Origin: an uncultured Ruminococcus sp.
GTDB taxonomy: Bacteria; Bacillota; Clostridia; Oscillospirales; Ruminococcaceae
NCBI GenBank assembly: GCA_902783005.1
Contig: CACZPI010000115.1
Location: 1 to 64,000 of the forward strand
Reading direction: 5' to 3'
DNA length: 64,000 nt
In this document: positions 53,750 through 63,632 of the stretch, one piece after another
Layout: each line of letters opens with the position of its first letter
Position numbering within the stretch: the stretch's first letter is position 1
Made by a program: the position numbers and the translations under genes
The notes under the pieces: model-generated
Seen by the model: the letters and a program-made list of their open reading frames with translations, nothing else
Databases searched by the model: none
What the model was told of the DNA's origin: nothing

Positions 53750-54868
53750 TTACTTGAAACGCTCATGGATGATCTGACCGCCCTGCGTCAGCAGGCAGCC
53801 GCGCATGATCTCATCCTCCAGATTGACCACAAGCTCACCCTGTTCCTTATTATAAAAGTGTGTCAGGAACGCCGAGAAGTTACCCGAAAGCATCTTCGAC
53901 GCATCATACGGCACCTGACGTTCGAGCAGATCGCCGGACATGATGATGACACCGTTATCCGTCACGACCTCCTCAAACAGCTTCGATCCCTCGACATTGC
54001 CGCCGGTGGAAACAGCCATATCCACCACAATGGAACCCGGCTGCATCCGGTCAAGCACATCCTTGCCGATCAGGCGCGGTGCCTTGCGGCCGAATACCTT
54101 GGCGGTCGTGATGACAATATTCGAGCGCTCGCAGACCTTGGCCTGTGCCTCCTGCTGCTTGGCGATCTGTTCGGGGGTCAGCTCCTTGGCATAGCCCTGA
54201 TCTGTCTGCCCCATCTCGCCCAGGTCGATCTTGACGAAGGAAGCACCCAGGGACTTGACCTGCTCCTCCACGACCGGACGGGTATCAAATGCATCCACAC
54301 GCGCACCCAGGCGCTTTGCGGTCGCAATGGCCTGGAGGCCTGCCACACCGACACCGATGATGAAGACTCTGGCCGGGTTGATCGTACCGGACGGCGTTAC
54401 CATCATCGGCAGGATCTTCGGCAGACGCGCCGCAGCGTTTACCACGGCAACATAACCGGCAAGCGAGGTCTGGGAGGACTGGACATCCATCTTCTGTGCC
54501 AGGGTGGTTCGCGGGATCATTTCCAGCGATACCGCCTGGATCTGCTTCTTTGCAAATTCGTCGAGCAGCGCCTTCTCGTTGAACGGGTCAAGGTAGGACA
54601 GATGCAGCGTACCGGGTCTGAGGCCGTCTGCGCCTGCGGGCTTGAGGATGCGCAGCACAATTTCCGCATCATAGCCGTCCTGCTCCTTGTCGATGAGGGT
54701 GGCTCCTGCTTTTTCATAGGCTTCGTCCGTGAAGCCGCTCCTGATACCGGCGCCGCGCACCACCTTGAAGGTGAAGCCCATGCCGGTGAGTTTCTTTATG
54801 TCGTCCGGGATCATCGCCACGCGGGTCTCGCGGGGATCGGTCTCCCGGCACACCAGTACATGTTTCAT
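53750..54868 (-). CDS. pntAA: NAD(P) transhydrogenase subunit alpha, NAD-binding part
   Basis: The 372-residue soluble subunit resembles alanine dehydrogenase. It has an N-terminal ETRVAMIPDDIKKL and a Rossmann core with VFIIGVGVAGLQAIATAKRL. It binds NADH and forms the peripheral domain of the enzyme. The start at 54868 follows AAAGGAG. The three-gene arrangement is that of Rhodospirillum-type enzymes. Confidence 0.95.
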   Translation of the reverse strand: MKHVLVCRETDPRETRVAMIPDDIKKLTGMGFTFKVVRGAGIRSGFTDEAYEKAGATLIDKEQDGYDAEIVLRILKPAGADGLRPGTLHLSYLDPFNEKALLDEFAKKQIQAVSLEMIPRTTLAQKMDVQSSQTSLAGYVAVVNAAARLPKILPMMVTPSGTINPARVFIIGVGVAGLQAIATAKRLGARVDAFDTRPVVEEQVKSLGASFVKIDLGEMGQTDQGYAKELTPEQIAKQQEAQAKVCERSNIVITTAKVFGRKAPRLIGKDVLDRMQPGSIVVDMAVSTGGNVEGSKLFEEVVTDNGVIIMSGDLLERQVPYDASKMLSGNFSAFLTHFYNKEQGELVVNLEDEIMRGCLLTQGGQIIHERFK

Positions 54869-54900
54869 GAGGTTACTCCTTTCAAATGGCATTCCCTTTT

Positions 54901-54929
54901 AATATAGCATACTATCTCAAAAAAGTCAA
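54901..54929 (-). promoter_or_regulatory. Promoter of the transhydrogenase operon
   Basis: Leftward TTGACT (54929-54924), 17-base spacer, TATATT (54906-54901). Confidence 0.75.
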
Positions 54930-54998
54930 ACCAGAGATTTCACGGAAACGCCGTGGAAATTTGGAAATTTTGCCCAAGTATGCCATAGAACACAGAAG

Positions 54999-55037
54999 AC
55001 GCTCCTGCCCCATACATCTTGCATGGAGCAGAAGCGT
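54999..55037 (-). terminator. Hairpin after the gdhA unit
   Basis: ACGCTTCTGCTCC (55037-55025 on the reverse strand) pairs with GGGGCAGGAGCGT (55011-54999) with two G-U or mismatched pairs and a loop of about 13 bases. The U tract is poor (CTTCTGTGTTCT). Confidence 0.5.
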
Positions 55038-55063
55038 ATTCTTGTATTTTCAGGGTTGCCGTA

Positions 55064-55203
55064 TCAGTCCCATGTGCGGGTATCACGGGCGTATTCCATG
55101 TCCGCGGTGACCTCCGGATACGTCTGCGGGGGATTCCCGATCTGCATTTCCGGATGCTGCATGGGGAATACCGCCTGTGCTGCCGTGCTCTGTGCGCCGT
55201 CCA

Positions 55204-55204
<1 letters not shown>
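55064..55204 (-). CDS. 46-residue protein translationally coupled to gdhA
   Basis: Its ATG shares a base with the gdhA stop (TGATG at 55206-55202), and the frame runs 46 codons to a TGA at 55064. The protein starts MDGAQSTAAQAVF, is rich in P, Q and M, and ends DTRTWD. It has no membrane helix, cysteine or known motif. Stop-start overlap argues for real translation by reinitiation. The function is unknown; a C-terminal partner of the dehydrogenase is only a guess. Confidence 0.5.
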
Positions 55205-56586
<1,382 letters not shown>

Positions 56587-56616
56587 TCAGATTTCCGACA
56601 TTTGACCCACAGTAAC

Positions 56617-56646
56617 AATCATACCGCATCCGGCGGACATTTGTCA
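56617..56646 (-). promoter_or_regulatory. Promoter of gdhA
   Basis: Leftward TTGACA (56646-56641), 18-base spacer, TATGAT (56622-56617). Confidence 0.7.
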
Positions 56647-56722
56647 ATATCATGAATACGTTAAATTTCCTATCTTATCCATAAAATATCCGACTTTATC
56701 CGGATCGGCGTCCGGACGGATA

Positions 56723-56751
56723 TTGACAAACCGGCGCTGTTCCGCTATAAT
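56723..56751 (+). promoter_or_regulatory. Promoter of the small ANTAR-type gene
   Basis: TTGACA (56723-56728), 17-base spacer, TATAAT (56746-56751): full consensus. Confidence 0.85.
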
Positions 56752-56787
56752 TACTAATTACAATTCCAGCGAAAAGGAGCATCCGGA

Positions 56788-56970
56788 TTGCAGAAACATC
56801 AAAAGCACAGCAAACAGAGCCAGGCCGTAGAACGTGCCAAGCAGCTTCTCATGAAGCGGCGCGGCATGACCGAGCCGGAAGCGCACCGATACCTCCAGCA
56901 GCAGGCAATGGACAGACGCATGCCCAAGGCCGAGGTCGCCCTGTCGATCCTGCGGGACTACCGGTCATGA
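56788..56970 (+). CDS. Minimal ANTAR-domain protein
   Basis: The 60-residue protein is almost entirely an ANTAR domain: AVERAKQLLMKRRGMTEPEAHRYLQQ and MDRRMPKAEVA are the typical helices. ANTAR domains bind paired RNA hairpins and block transcription terminators, normally when fused to a sensor; here no sensor is attached. The start is a TTG at 56788 after AAAAGGAG. The gene has a consensus promoter and overlaps the response-regulator gene tail to tail by six bases. Confidence 0.7.
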   Translation: MQKHQKHSKQSQAVERAKQLLMKRRGMTEPEAHRYLQQQAMDRRMPKAEVALSILRDYRS

Positions 56971-57723
56971 ACGGCGGAATTCCGAGGGCGTCATGCCGGT
57001 GGTCTTCTTGAAGACACGGGTGAAATAATCCGTCGAAGAAAAGCCGAGGATCTCGCTGACCTCATGGACGCGGTAGCAGCCGGAGGTCAGGAGCAGACCG
57101 GCATATTCCATCAGGAAGATGCGGTGGAAATCGCGGAAGGTCATGCCTGCGCGGGTCTTGAAGTAACGCCCGAAATAATCCCGGTTGAAGCCGAAATGAT
57201 CGGCGGCCGCCTCCGCCGTCACATCGCGCCCCTGCATGGACAGCAGGAATTCCCGCAGCTTTTCGAGCATCGGGGTGCTCTGCTCCGTATGCGGGAGCCT
57301 GTCGAGCGTGCGGTCAAGCGCCGTGAGGTAATTGACATTGATGAGCTTGTTGCTCAGCACCTCCCCGGCGCGTTCAAGGGCAGCCTGCAGCGCCCGCTCC
57401 GAGACCGGCTCGACCAGATAATCGAGCGCCCCGAGCAGAAAGCATTCGCGCATGTCCTGGGAATCGTCATACTGGCTGATGACAATGACCGGAATATTCT
57501 TGTTTCTGCGCCGGATCCGCCGCAGAAGCGATGCCGCAACTGCTGCATTCGGGCGGTTGACGCACAGAAGCATGTCAAAATCCTGCCGCACCACCGCACT
57601 GATCGCCTCATTGAGATCGGCTGTGCTGCCTGCAATGGAAAAGCCGCATTCCTGCCAGACCGGCAGCGTGCTGCAATACGGCAGAATGCCGCTGCTTCCG
57701 ACCATCAGGATCTGAAACTGCAT
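56965..57723 (-). CDS. AraC-type response regulator with atypical receiver
   Basis: The 252-residue protein has an N-terminal receiver-like domain (1-115) and a C-terminal AraC double helix-turn-helix (about 150-250, with VHEVSEILGFSSTDYFTRVF). The receiver lacks the usual acidic pair at the start (VGSSG instead), the phosphorylated Asp appears replaced in FDMLLCVNRP, and the late lysine reads E (LVEPVSE). Control by phosphorylation is thus unlikely. No sensor kinase is adjacent. ATG 57723 follows GGAGGTGAGAAC. Confidence 0.85.
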   Translation of the reverse strand: MQFQILMVGSSGILPYCSTLPVWQECGFSIAGSTADLNEAISAVVRQDFDMLLCVNRPNAAVAASLLRRIRRRNKNIPVIVISQYDDSQDMRECFLLGALDYLVEPVSERALQAALERAGEVLSNKLINVNYLTALDRTLDRLPHTEQSTPMLEKLREFLLSMQGRDVTAEAAADHFGFNRDYFGRYFKTRAGMTFRDFHRIFLMEYAGLLLTSGCYRVHEVSEILGFSSTDYFTRVFKKTTGMTPSEFRRS

Positions 57724-57769
57724 GTTCTCACCTCCTGCAATCCTGGTATACAGAAAGATCCTGTACATG

Positions 57770-57810
57770 AAAAAAGAGGCTGTTTCACCCGAATATCCGG
57801 TGAAACAGCC
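57770..57810 (-). terminator. Terminator-like hairpin in the response-regulator leader
   Basis: On the reverse strand GGCTGTTTCACC (57810-57799) pairs perfectly with GGTGAAACAGCC (57789-57778) around nine bases, followed by TCTTTTTT. It lies between the gene's promoter and its ATG, so it may act as an attenuator. Confidence 0.7.
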
Positions 57811-57824
57811 CCTTTGCTGTTTTT

Positions 57825-57854
57825 ATTTTAGCACAGCCTTGTCAGAAAAGTCAA
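57825..57854 (-). promoter_or_regulatory. Promoter of the response-regulator gene
   Basis: Leftward TTGACT (57854-57849), 18-base spacer, TAAAAT (57830-57825). A transcript from here must pass the hairpin at 57770-57810. Confidence 0.6.
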
Positions 57855-57971
57855 TGAACAAATTATGAACGGAATCCATGTTGTCTGAAACCTGCGGGCA
57901 AATGTCGGAGATTTACTGTATCTGTCGAAAACTGACATATTGTCATATTCCGGAAGGATTTCCGGCGCAGC

Positions 57972-58000
57972 TTGACATTCCCTCTAAAATGATGTATAAT
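57972..58000 (+). promoter_or_regulatory. Promoter of the dockerin glycosidase-like gene
   Basis: TTGACA (57972-57977), 17-base spacer, TATAAT (57995-58000): full consensus, 52 bases before the ATG. Confidence 0.88.
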
Positions 58001-58051
58001 ATTTTTGATATTATCCGGCATTCTGCCGGAATCCAAAAAGGAGAATGCACC

Positions 58052-60613
58052 ATGAAACACCGACTTCTCAGCGCGGTGACTGCGCTGTCTCTCATCGCCG
58101 GAATGCTCCCCGCCGGGGCGGCGGTTTCGGCAGCGGAACCTGGGCTGCTCGATGCCTCGGGATTTACCGTTTACGATGTGAATATCGTCTACATCGGTGC
58201 GGATTACCTCAATTCCGCCGATGTACTGTTTAACGATCAGGACAAGGCTCCTGCATCCCCGGACAACACCAAGGTCGATACAGCACTCTGGGAGGCGACC
58301 GAACGCAAGAACTGGAAGCCGAACTGGCAGGATGAATTCGGGGACGATGTGATGATGGTCGATCTGGGCGCGAATTACGTTGTGACCGGCATCTGCGTTC
58401 TGGATACCAACGGCGTCCAGACCTGGACGGTCGAGGACGGCGAGCCCTACGGTTGGGAGACCGTCACCAGCTTTGAAACAGACTGGTACAATGCCTGGCG
58501 CGGCATTACCTTTGAAAATCCGCGGGAAACCAGATGGCTGCGCTTCACCACGCCCTGCGGGGATGCCGGTGTAGCCGAGCTGGCGATCTACGGCTACAAG
58601 GTCTCTGACCTGAGCGATGCGCAGAAGGCCAAGGATGCCCCGACGCCCGTCAGATCGAAGAAAACCGATCTGACCGCCGGACAGCGCATCGGCTTCAATG
58701 CCTTCATCGACGATCCGCTCACCGCCATGATGGCGGGCGGCAACATCCGGGAGTACCACAATTTCAACTGGCTCTACGACGATGCCGGCAAGGTGAAATT
58801 CACACAGGGCACCTGGGGTGATATGGACAGCTATTACAGCACGCTCGTTTCCCGCGGCATTTCCGTGATTCCCTGCTTCCAGTCCGGCAGCAGCTACATT
58901 ACCGGGAAGGATTTCGGTGACAAGCCGATCAAAAACGGCGCCGATCCGGAGGATCCTGCCAGCTATGCGCTTCATGCGCAGGCATTCTACCAGGTCGCCG
59001 CACGCTACGGCTCCAATACAAAGATCGACACGGCAACGCTGCATGTTGCCGACGGCTCCGAGCCGAAGGTCGGCATGGGGCTGCTCGACACGCTGGAAAA
59101 TTCCAACGAGCCCAACAAGACCTGGGGCGGCAGCGCGGATTTCTTCACTCCCGCGCAGATGGCGGCGATGTGCTCGGCAGATTATGACGGCCATGAGGGA
59201 ACGATCCCGAACGCCGGCGTCAAGACCGCCGATCCGGAATTCAAGCTCGCCATCGGCGGCCTGCTGAATACCGCTTCGCTGATCGAATACCTTGACCAGA
59301 TGAAGCTCTGGTTCTCCTATCACCGCACGGACGGACAATTCGCGGTGGATGTGCTCAATGTCCACATGGGGCCGGATACCTACAATCCGGAGGATTCCTC
59401 CTTCTGCGACGGCATCCGGCGTTTGCAGGACTGGATCAATGCCAACGCCCCGGGCATGGAGCTGTGGGTCTCCGAATTCGAGATCCCGATGGGCGACTGT
59501 GAGGTCGAGGGCAAGGATGCCCATGACGACCCGCATTACCAGCTCCGGTATGCACAGCGCGTGGCACGCACCTATCTCATGGCCATCGGTGCGGGCGTGG
59601 ACAGAATGACGAAATTCCAGCTTCGTGACGAGGGCGAGGGCGTGTACTACAATTCCGGCCTGACCACCGGCAAGGGCGAATGGAGCAAGAAGGAAGCCTG
59701 GTACATGACCGCCTGCATGACGCAAATGCTGAAGAATGCCGATTTTGTGCGGGATGCCTCCGACGGCGGCGTGTGTGACTATGTCTTCCTTGACCGCGCT
59801 TCGGGCGAGGAGATCCATTGTCTCTGGTCTCCGACGAGCGAGGGCAAAACGATCGCAGACCATGCGCTTTCTGCCGGAAATGCCGCCTATGCGTATCTGA
59901 CCACCCCCGGCATGTATGCGGAGGGTGTGACAGAGGCGCTTGCCGTCAAGAATGGCAGCGTGACGCTCGATGTGACGGAAACCCCGGTATTCGTGCGATT
60001 CTCCGGCCAGCAGTCCCCTATCATCAACGGCCGCGGCATGCGCATTCCGAATCTGTCCGTTTCCGGAGAGGAAGGTACCATTGCGGCAATGTTCGACGAG
60101 CAGGACACCATGCCGAAGCTCATCTACGGCGATACCAAGGATCTGGCAGCGCCGGAAACGCCGGATCATTCCTCGGGCGTGCGCTTTACCGTGGAGCTTG
60201 ACCGTCCCTATGTACTGACCGGATTCGGGGTGTACGACACCTACGGCACCGGTTCGGTCGAGGTCTATGATGCGGAGACCATGACGCTTCTCTGGTCTAC
60301 GGATCTGAGCGGCTACATGTGCCGCAGCATGTCGCTGACCGAGGATTCCGCGCCGACGGATAAGCTGCTTGTCGTCAGGGGCGGCGGCGAGCTCAATGAG
60401 CTTGCCTTCTACGGCTACCCGGCACCGGAAACAAGTGCGGTGCAGTTTGATGTGACGAATGACGGCGTTTTCAATGCCCTGGATGTGGTCGCATTGCAGA
60501 AATGGCTCGTCCGTGCAGGCACCCTGGCCAATCCTTCCGCAGCCGATGCAGACGGCAATGGTGTAACGGACATTTTCGACCTTGCGCGCATGAAACATGC
60601 ACTGATCTCCTGA
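58052..60613 (+). CDS. Secreted glycoside hydrolase-like protein with dockerin
   Basis: The 853-residue protein has a signal peptide (1-28), a discoidin-like beta domain (about 35-185, ending WLRFTTPCGDAGVAELAIYGY) and a barrel-like domain (about 205-580). Two likely catalytic glutamates are in LENSNEPNKTW (Glu 353) and LWVSEFEIP (Glu 475), the clan GH-A pattern. A second discoidin-like domain (about 680-790) and a dockerin (DVTNDGVFNALDVV, DADGNGVTDIFDLA) follow. I could not place it in a numbered GH family. The start at 58052 follows AAAAAGGAG. It is transcribed alone. Confidence 0.82.
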   Translation: MKHRLLSAVTALSLIAGMLPAGAAVSAAEPGLLDASGFTVYDVNIVYIGADYLNSADVLFNDQDKAPASPDNTKVDTALWEATERKNWKPNWQDEFGDDVMMVDLGANYVVTGICVLDTNGVQTWTVEDGEPYGWETVTSFETDWYNAWRGITFENPRETRWLRFTTPCGDAGVAELAIYGYKVSDLSDAQKAKDAPTPVRSKKTDLTAGQRIGFNAFIDDPLTAMMAGGNIREYHNFNWLYDDAGKVKFTQGTWGDMDSYYSTLVSRGISVIPCFQSGSSYITGKDFGDKPIKNGADPEDPASYALHAQAFYQVAARYGSNTKIDTATLHVADGSEPKVGMGLLDTLENSNEPNKTWGGSADFFTPAQMAAMCSADYDGHEGTIPNAGVKTADPEFKLAIGGLLNTASLIEYLDQMKLWFSYHRTDGQFAVDVLNVHMGPDTYNPEDSSFCDGIRRLQDWINANAPGMELWVSEFEIPMGDCEVEGKDAHDDPHYQLRYAQRVARTYLMAIGAGVDRMTKFQLRDEGEGVYYNSGLTTGKGEWSKKEAWYMTACMTQMLKNADFVRDASDGGVCDYVFLDRASGEEIHCLWSPTSEGKTIADHALSAGNAAYAYLTTPGMYAEGVTEALAVKNGSVTLDVTETPVFVRFSGQQSPIINGRGMRIPNLSVSGEEGTIAAMFDEQDTMPKLIYGDTKDLAAPETPDHSSGVRFTVELDRPYVLTGFGVYDTYGTGSVEVYDAETMTLLWSTDLSGYMCRSMSLTEDSAPTDKLLVVRGGGELNELAFYGYPAPETSAVQFDVTNDGVFNALDVVALQKWLVRAGTLANPSAADADGNGVTDIFDLARMKHALIS

Positions 60614-60621
60614 CGGATGCG

Positions 60622-60827
60622 TCTTCCCCTCCCCGCACGGGGAGGGGATCAGACTGTCGAAAAAGTGTCTTTGACACTTTTTCGGGGGGTGTGGGGGCGA
60701 AGCCCCCACAAGAAAAACCCCCTCCCCGCGTGCGGGGAGGGGGTAGGGGGAGGGGCGGATTCACAGTACGCCCTCCCCAAAACAGACTTTTTTGACAAGC
60801 TCTTCCCCTCCCCACACGGGGAGGGGA
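60622..60827. repeat. Cluster of GC-rich inverted repeats
   Basis: Five near-perfect palindromes lie in 206 bases: CCCCTCCCC-type stems at 60626-60647, 60717-60744 and 60805-60826 (the outer two nearly identical over 26 bases), CGAAAAAGTGTC/GACACTTTTTCG at 60658-60684, and GTGGGGGC/GCCCCCAC at 60691-60709. The gap 60614-60950 has no gene. It looks like a composite of intergenic repeat elements that may also terminate transcription. Confidence 0.75.
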
Positions 60828-60885
60828 TTTTCAGTGTGAAGAGAAGAAACCGGATTGCAGTATGCAACTCCGGAGAATCTGCCGG

Positions 60886-60914
60886 TTGACATTTTCACGC
60901 CGATATGATACAAT
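60886..60914 (+). promoter_or_regulatory. Promoter of feoAB
   Basis: TTGACA (60886-60891), 17-base spacer, TACAAT (60909-60914), 36 bases before the ATG. Confidence 0.8.
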
Positions 60915-60950
60915 AACTATCGGTACATCTACCGGAAATGAGGTAAGCAA

Positions 60951-63302
60951 ATGATAACAACACTGAAGGATGTCTCGATCGGACAGACTGTCCGGGTCGA
61001 AGCCGTCGGCGGAGACGGTGCGCTGCGGCAGCATTTTCTCGACATGGGCGTGATTCCCGGAACGGAGATCACCCTCGTCAAGTACGCCCCCATGGGCGAT
61101 CCGATGGAGCTGCGGCTGCACGGCTACGAGCTGACGCTCCGGCTTGCGGATGCCGAGCAGATCACCGTCTGTCCCGTGCCGGATGCGAAAGCCTCCGGAC
61201 ACCGGAAAAGCGAACGCAAGCCCACCGCCCACCCGGGTCTCGGGGAAGGCGGCAAATTCCATCCCAAGGGCAGCGGCACACCGCTTCCGGAGGGAACCGT
61301 CATGCGCTTTGCCCTTGTGGGCAACCAGAACAGCGGCAAGACCACCCTTTTCAACCGCCTGACCGGCTCCCGGCAGCATGTCGGCAATTTTCCCGGCGTG
61401 ACCGTTGACCGCAAGGACGGCGCCATCAAGGGACATGAGGACACGGTCGTCACCGATCTGCCGGGCATCTATTCCATGTCGCCGTACAGCAGCGAGGAGA
61501 TCGTTTCGCGCAATTTCGTCTTGCAGGAAAAGCCCCATGCAATCATCAACATCGTCGATGTCACCAGCATTGAGCGGAGCCTGTACCTGACGATGCAGCT
61601 TCTGGAAATGAATGTCCCGATGGTCGTGGCGCTCAATATGATGGACGAGCTGACAGGCAGCGGCGGCGGCATTGATGTCAACCGCATGGAAGCGCTGCTC
61701 GGTGTGCCGGTCGTTCCCATTTCCGCAGCCAAGGGCGCGGGCATTGAGGAGCTGGTCGAGCATGCCATTCATGTGGCCTATTACCAGGAGTGCCCGATGC
61801 GGCAGGATTTCTGCGACAAGTCCGAAAACGGCGGCGCCGTACACCGATGCCTGCACAGCATTGCGCATCTGATCGAGGCGCATGCCGAGCAGACCGGGCT
61901 GCCCGTGCGCTTTGCGGCGTCAAAGGTCATGGAGGGAGATTCCCTGCTGATCGAACAGCTCGGGCTCGATCAGAATGAACAGGAAACCGTCAGACACATC
62001 GTCGTACAGCTCGAAAAGGAACGCGGACTTGACCGGAGTGCTGCCGTTGCGGACATGCGCTTCACCTTCATCCAGAAGCTCTGTGAGCAGACCGTCACCA
62101 AGCCCGCCGAATCGAAGGAGCACATCCGCAGCCAGAAGATCGACCGGATCCTCACCGGCAAATACACGGCCATCCCGGCATTCATCCTCATTATGGCACT
62201 GGTATTCTGGCTGACCTTCAATGTCATCGGTGCCTTCCTGCAGGGGCTGCTGGAGGCCGGTGTGGACAAGCTGACAGAGCTTGCGGACACGGCGCTGGAA
62301 AATGCCGGCGCGAATGATGCCGTTCACAGCCTTATCATTGACGGTATTTTCGCGGGTGTGGGCAGCGTCCTGAGCTTCCTGCCGATCATTGTCACGCTGT
62401 TCTTCTTCCTGTCCATGCTGGAGGACAGCGGCTATATTGCGCGTGTGGCATTCTTTATGGACAAGCTGCTGCGGCGCATCGGCCTGTCCGGGCGCAGCAT
62501 CGTGCCCATGCTCATCGGCTTCGGATGCTCGGTGCCGGCAGTCATGTCCACGCGCACGCTTCCGAGTGAACGTGACCGGAAAATGACCATTCTCCTCACG
62601 CCCTTCATGAGCTGCACGGCAAAGCTCCCGATCTATGCCTTCTTTGTCAGCGCCTTCTTCCCGAAGCGCGGCGGCCTTATCATGGTGGGGCTGTACCTGC
62701 TGGGCATTCTCACCGGCATTCTGGCGGCGTATCTGTACAAGGGCACACTCTTCCGCGGCGAGCCGGTGCCGTTTGTCATGGAGCTGCCGAATTACCGGCT
62801 CCCGGGAGCAAGAAATGTATTGCAGCTTCTCTGGGAAAAGGCCAAGGATTTCCTGCAGCGTGCCTTCTCCGTCATTCTGATCGCGACGGTCGTTGTCTGG
62901 TTTTTGCAGAGCTTTGACATGCATCTGCACATGGTCGAGGATGCGGAAAACAGCATTCTGGCTGCCGTGGCAGGCATCTTTGCGCCGGTCATGAAGCCGA
63001 TCGGTCTGGGAGACTGGCGGATCCTGGTGGCACTTGTCACGGGATTCATGGCCAAGGAAAGCGTGGTATCAACATTGGAAATTCTCTACAGCGGCGGCGT
63101 GGAATCGGCAATGACAGCGCTTTCTGCCGCATCGCTGCTGGTATTCTCCCTGCTGTATACGCCCTGTGTGGCCGCGGTGGCTGCGGTGCGCCGTGAGCTT
63201 GGCGGTAAATGGGCGGCGGCTGTCGTTCTCTGGCAGTGCGCCATTGCATGGGCGGTCACGATGATCGTGCGTGCAGTGCTGCTGCTTCTGGGGGTACAGT
63301 GA
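60951..63302 (+). CDS. feoB: Ferrous iron transporter, FeoA-FeoB fusion
   Basis: The 783-residue protein begins with a FeoA SH3-like domain (1-78, FLDMGVIPGTEITLV). A linker leads to the FeoB G domain: G1 GNQNSGKTT (about 123), G2/G3 VGNFPGVTVD and DLPGIYSMSPYSSEE, G4 NMMD. The membrane part has the Gate motifs, including GFGCSVPAVMSTR and FMSCTAKLPIYAFF. It imports ferrous iron under anaerobic conditions. The fusion occurs in several Firmicutes. It overlaps the cysteine-rich partner gene by one base. Confidence 0.96.
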   Translation: MITTLKDVSIGQTVRVEAVGGDGALRQHFLDMGVIPGTEITLVKYAPMGDPMELRLHGYELTLRLADAEQITVCPVPDAKASGHRKSERKPTAHPGLGEGGKFHPKGSGTPLPEGTVMRFALVGNQNSGKTTLFNRLTGSRQHVGNFPGVTVDRKDGAIKGHEDTVVTDLPGIYSMSPYSSEEIVSRNFVLQEKPHAIINIVDVTSIERSLYLTMQLLEMNVPMVVALNMMDELTGSGGGIDVNRMEALLGVPVVPISAAKGAGIEELVEHAIHVAYYQECPMRQDFCDKSENGGAVHRCLHSIAHLIEAHAEQTGLPVRFAASKVMEGDSLLIEQLGLDQNEQETVRHIVVQLEKERGLDRSAAVADMRFTFIQKLCEQTVTKPAESKEHIRSQKIDRILTGKYTAIPAFILIMALVFWLTFNVIGAFLQGLLEAGVDKLTELADTALENAGANDAVHSLIIDGIFAGVGSVLSFLPIIVTLFFFLSMLEDSGYIARVAFFMDKLLRRIGLSGRSIVPMLIGFGCSVPAVMSTRTLPSERDRKMTILLTPFMSCTAKLPIYAFFVSAFFPKRGGLIMVGLYLLGILTGILAAYLYKGTLFRGEPVPFVMELPNYRLPGARNVLQLLWEKAKDFLQRAFSVILIATVVVWFLQSFDMHLHMVEDAENSILAAVAGIFAPVMKPIGLGDWRILVALVTGFMAKESVVSTLEILYSGGVESAMTALSAASLLVFSLLYTPCVAAVAAVRRELGGKWAAAVVLWQCAIAWAVTMIVRAVLLLLGVQ

Positions 63303-63445
63303 TGGGTGCGATCGACTGGATCCTTCTCGGCGTGATCGCCGCTGCCGTCACCGCAGCCGTCATTCATGTGATCCGCCGCAAAAAACAAGGCGGATGCTGC
63401 GGAGACTGCGCAAGCTGCCGCGGATGCAGCAAAAAGCAGAACTGA
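63302..63445 (+). CDS. FeoB-associated cysteine-rich membrane protein
   Basis: The 47-residue protein has one membrane helix (about 5-24), a basic stretch and a C-terminal GGCCGDCASCRGCSKK cluster with five cysteines, as in the small proteins found after feoB. Its ATG overlaps the feoB stop (TGATG). The cysteines may bind iron during transfer. Confidence 0.9.
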   Translation: MGAIDWILLGVIAAAVTAAVIHVIRRKKQGGCCGDCASCRGCSKKQN

Positions 63446-63453
63446 AAAATGAC

Positions 63454-63475
63454 CTCTCCCTGCACGCAGGGAGAG
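63454..63475 (+). other. Hairpin after the feo genes
   Basis: CTCTCCCTGC pairs with GCAGGGAGAG, with no U tract. The gap to 63632 is AT-rich and also contains CCATAGTA/TACTATGG (about 63493-63530). No gene is seen there. Confidence 0.5.
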
Positions 63476-63632
63476 CTGATATAGAAATATTAAGCCATAG
63501 TATTTCTGATGTGCGGTCAAAAGTACTATGGCATTACAAGCAGTGCACTGATCTTTTGTCCTTAAGACATACTATCGTTCAGTGAAAAATATAAGTGCTG
63601 CACGATTTGGTGCAGCACCGAAACACATCTTA

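Noticed and set aside
57863..60709. A 948-codon open frame opposite the dockerin glycosidase-like gene
   Set aside because: The plus-strand gene has a signal peptide, dockerin and promoter. The antisense frame has none and is a shadow.
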